From assembly GCA_951640165.1 (NCBI GenBank), contig OX621252.1, positions 32,881,934-32,945,933 on the forward strand: 64,000 nt of DNA, read 5' to 3'. A model generated the notes under the pieces. The model was not told where the DNA came from and did no database searches. It saw only the letters and a list, made by a program, of their open reading frames with translations. This DNA is from Pseudoips prasinana. Its lineage: Eukaryota > Arthropoda > Insecta > Lepidoptera > Nolidae. The translations under genes were made by a program, and so were the position numbers. The stretch's first letter is position 1. Each line of letters begins with the position of its first letter. This document shows, in pieces, positions 63,936 to 64,000 of this stretch.

Positions 63936-64000
63936 AGTACTTACTTACTTTCTTTTGATATAGCAGGGGGAATGCCTAAACATCCCAACCGCAAAAAGTG
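63936..64000. other. Window end, nothing recognised
   Basis: Short flank beyond the LINE tail. Confidence 0.5.

Overview
The window looks like intergenic or intronic nuclear DNA of an insect, most probably a moth or butterfly (Lepidoptera). The inference rests on AT-rich composition and on a dense mix of lepidopteran-type repeats: Jockey-superfamily and RTE-like LINEs, tRNA-headed SINEs, short Helitrons ending in CTAG, TA-flanked MITEs and Tc1-like elements. I recognise no host protein-coding gene, no genuine tRNA or rRNA gene and no CRISPR array. Every long open frame belongs to a mobile element or its remains.

Layout. 1-5350 is a Jockey-type LINE on the + strand whose 5' end may lie outside the window. 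Both ORFs are open, they overlap in a TAATG stop-start, and the 3' UTR ends in two predicted stem-loops and an A27 tail. 5351-26000 is a mosaic of SINEs, LINE 3' ends, three Helitron-like elements, MITEs and inverted repeats; one 407-bp RTE-like insertion has a perfect 14-bp target-site duplication (TSD). 25880-31090 is a 57-bp tandem repeat split by inserted DNA that includes a second LINE with two open ORFs, on the - strand (about 26310-30890). 31301-41600 holds a 736-bp inverted-repeat element, a decayed Cys-rich coding remnant at 36465-36960, a 37-bp perfect palindrome and a possible pogo-like element.

41646-49490 is the most unusual part. It is a giant imperfect palindrome with arms of about 3.0 and 2.85 kb and a 48-bp spacer. 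Each arm carries a dead Tc1-like transposase in mirror orientation with the same internal deletion. At the centre is a foldback element built from repeated GTTCACATTAG-type modules. Immediately after the right arm comes a direct copy of the palindrome core, and its own right arm is interrupted by a 440-bp inverted-repeat element flanked by a 9-bp direct repeat.

49490-64000 returns to the mosaic, with truncated LINE fragments (55415-56082, 57085-57730, 62575-63935) and several short near-perfect palindromes. One of these lies inside a recognisable dispersed repeat and therefore looks like a snap-back duplication made in place. Only the two long LINEs keep full open frames for self-replication; most of the rest is non-autonomous or dead. 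Percent identities were not computed; similarity statements come from reading the sequence by eye.
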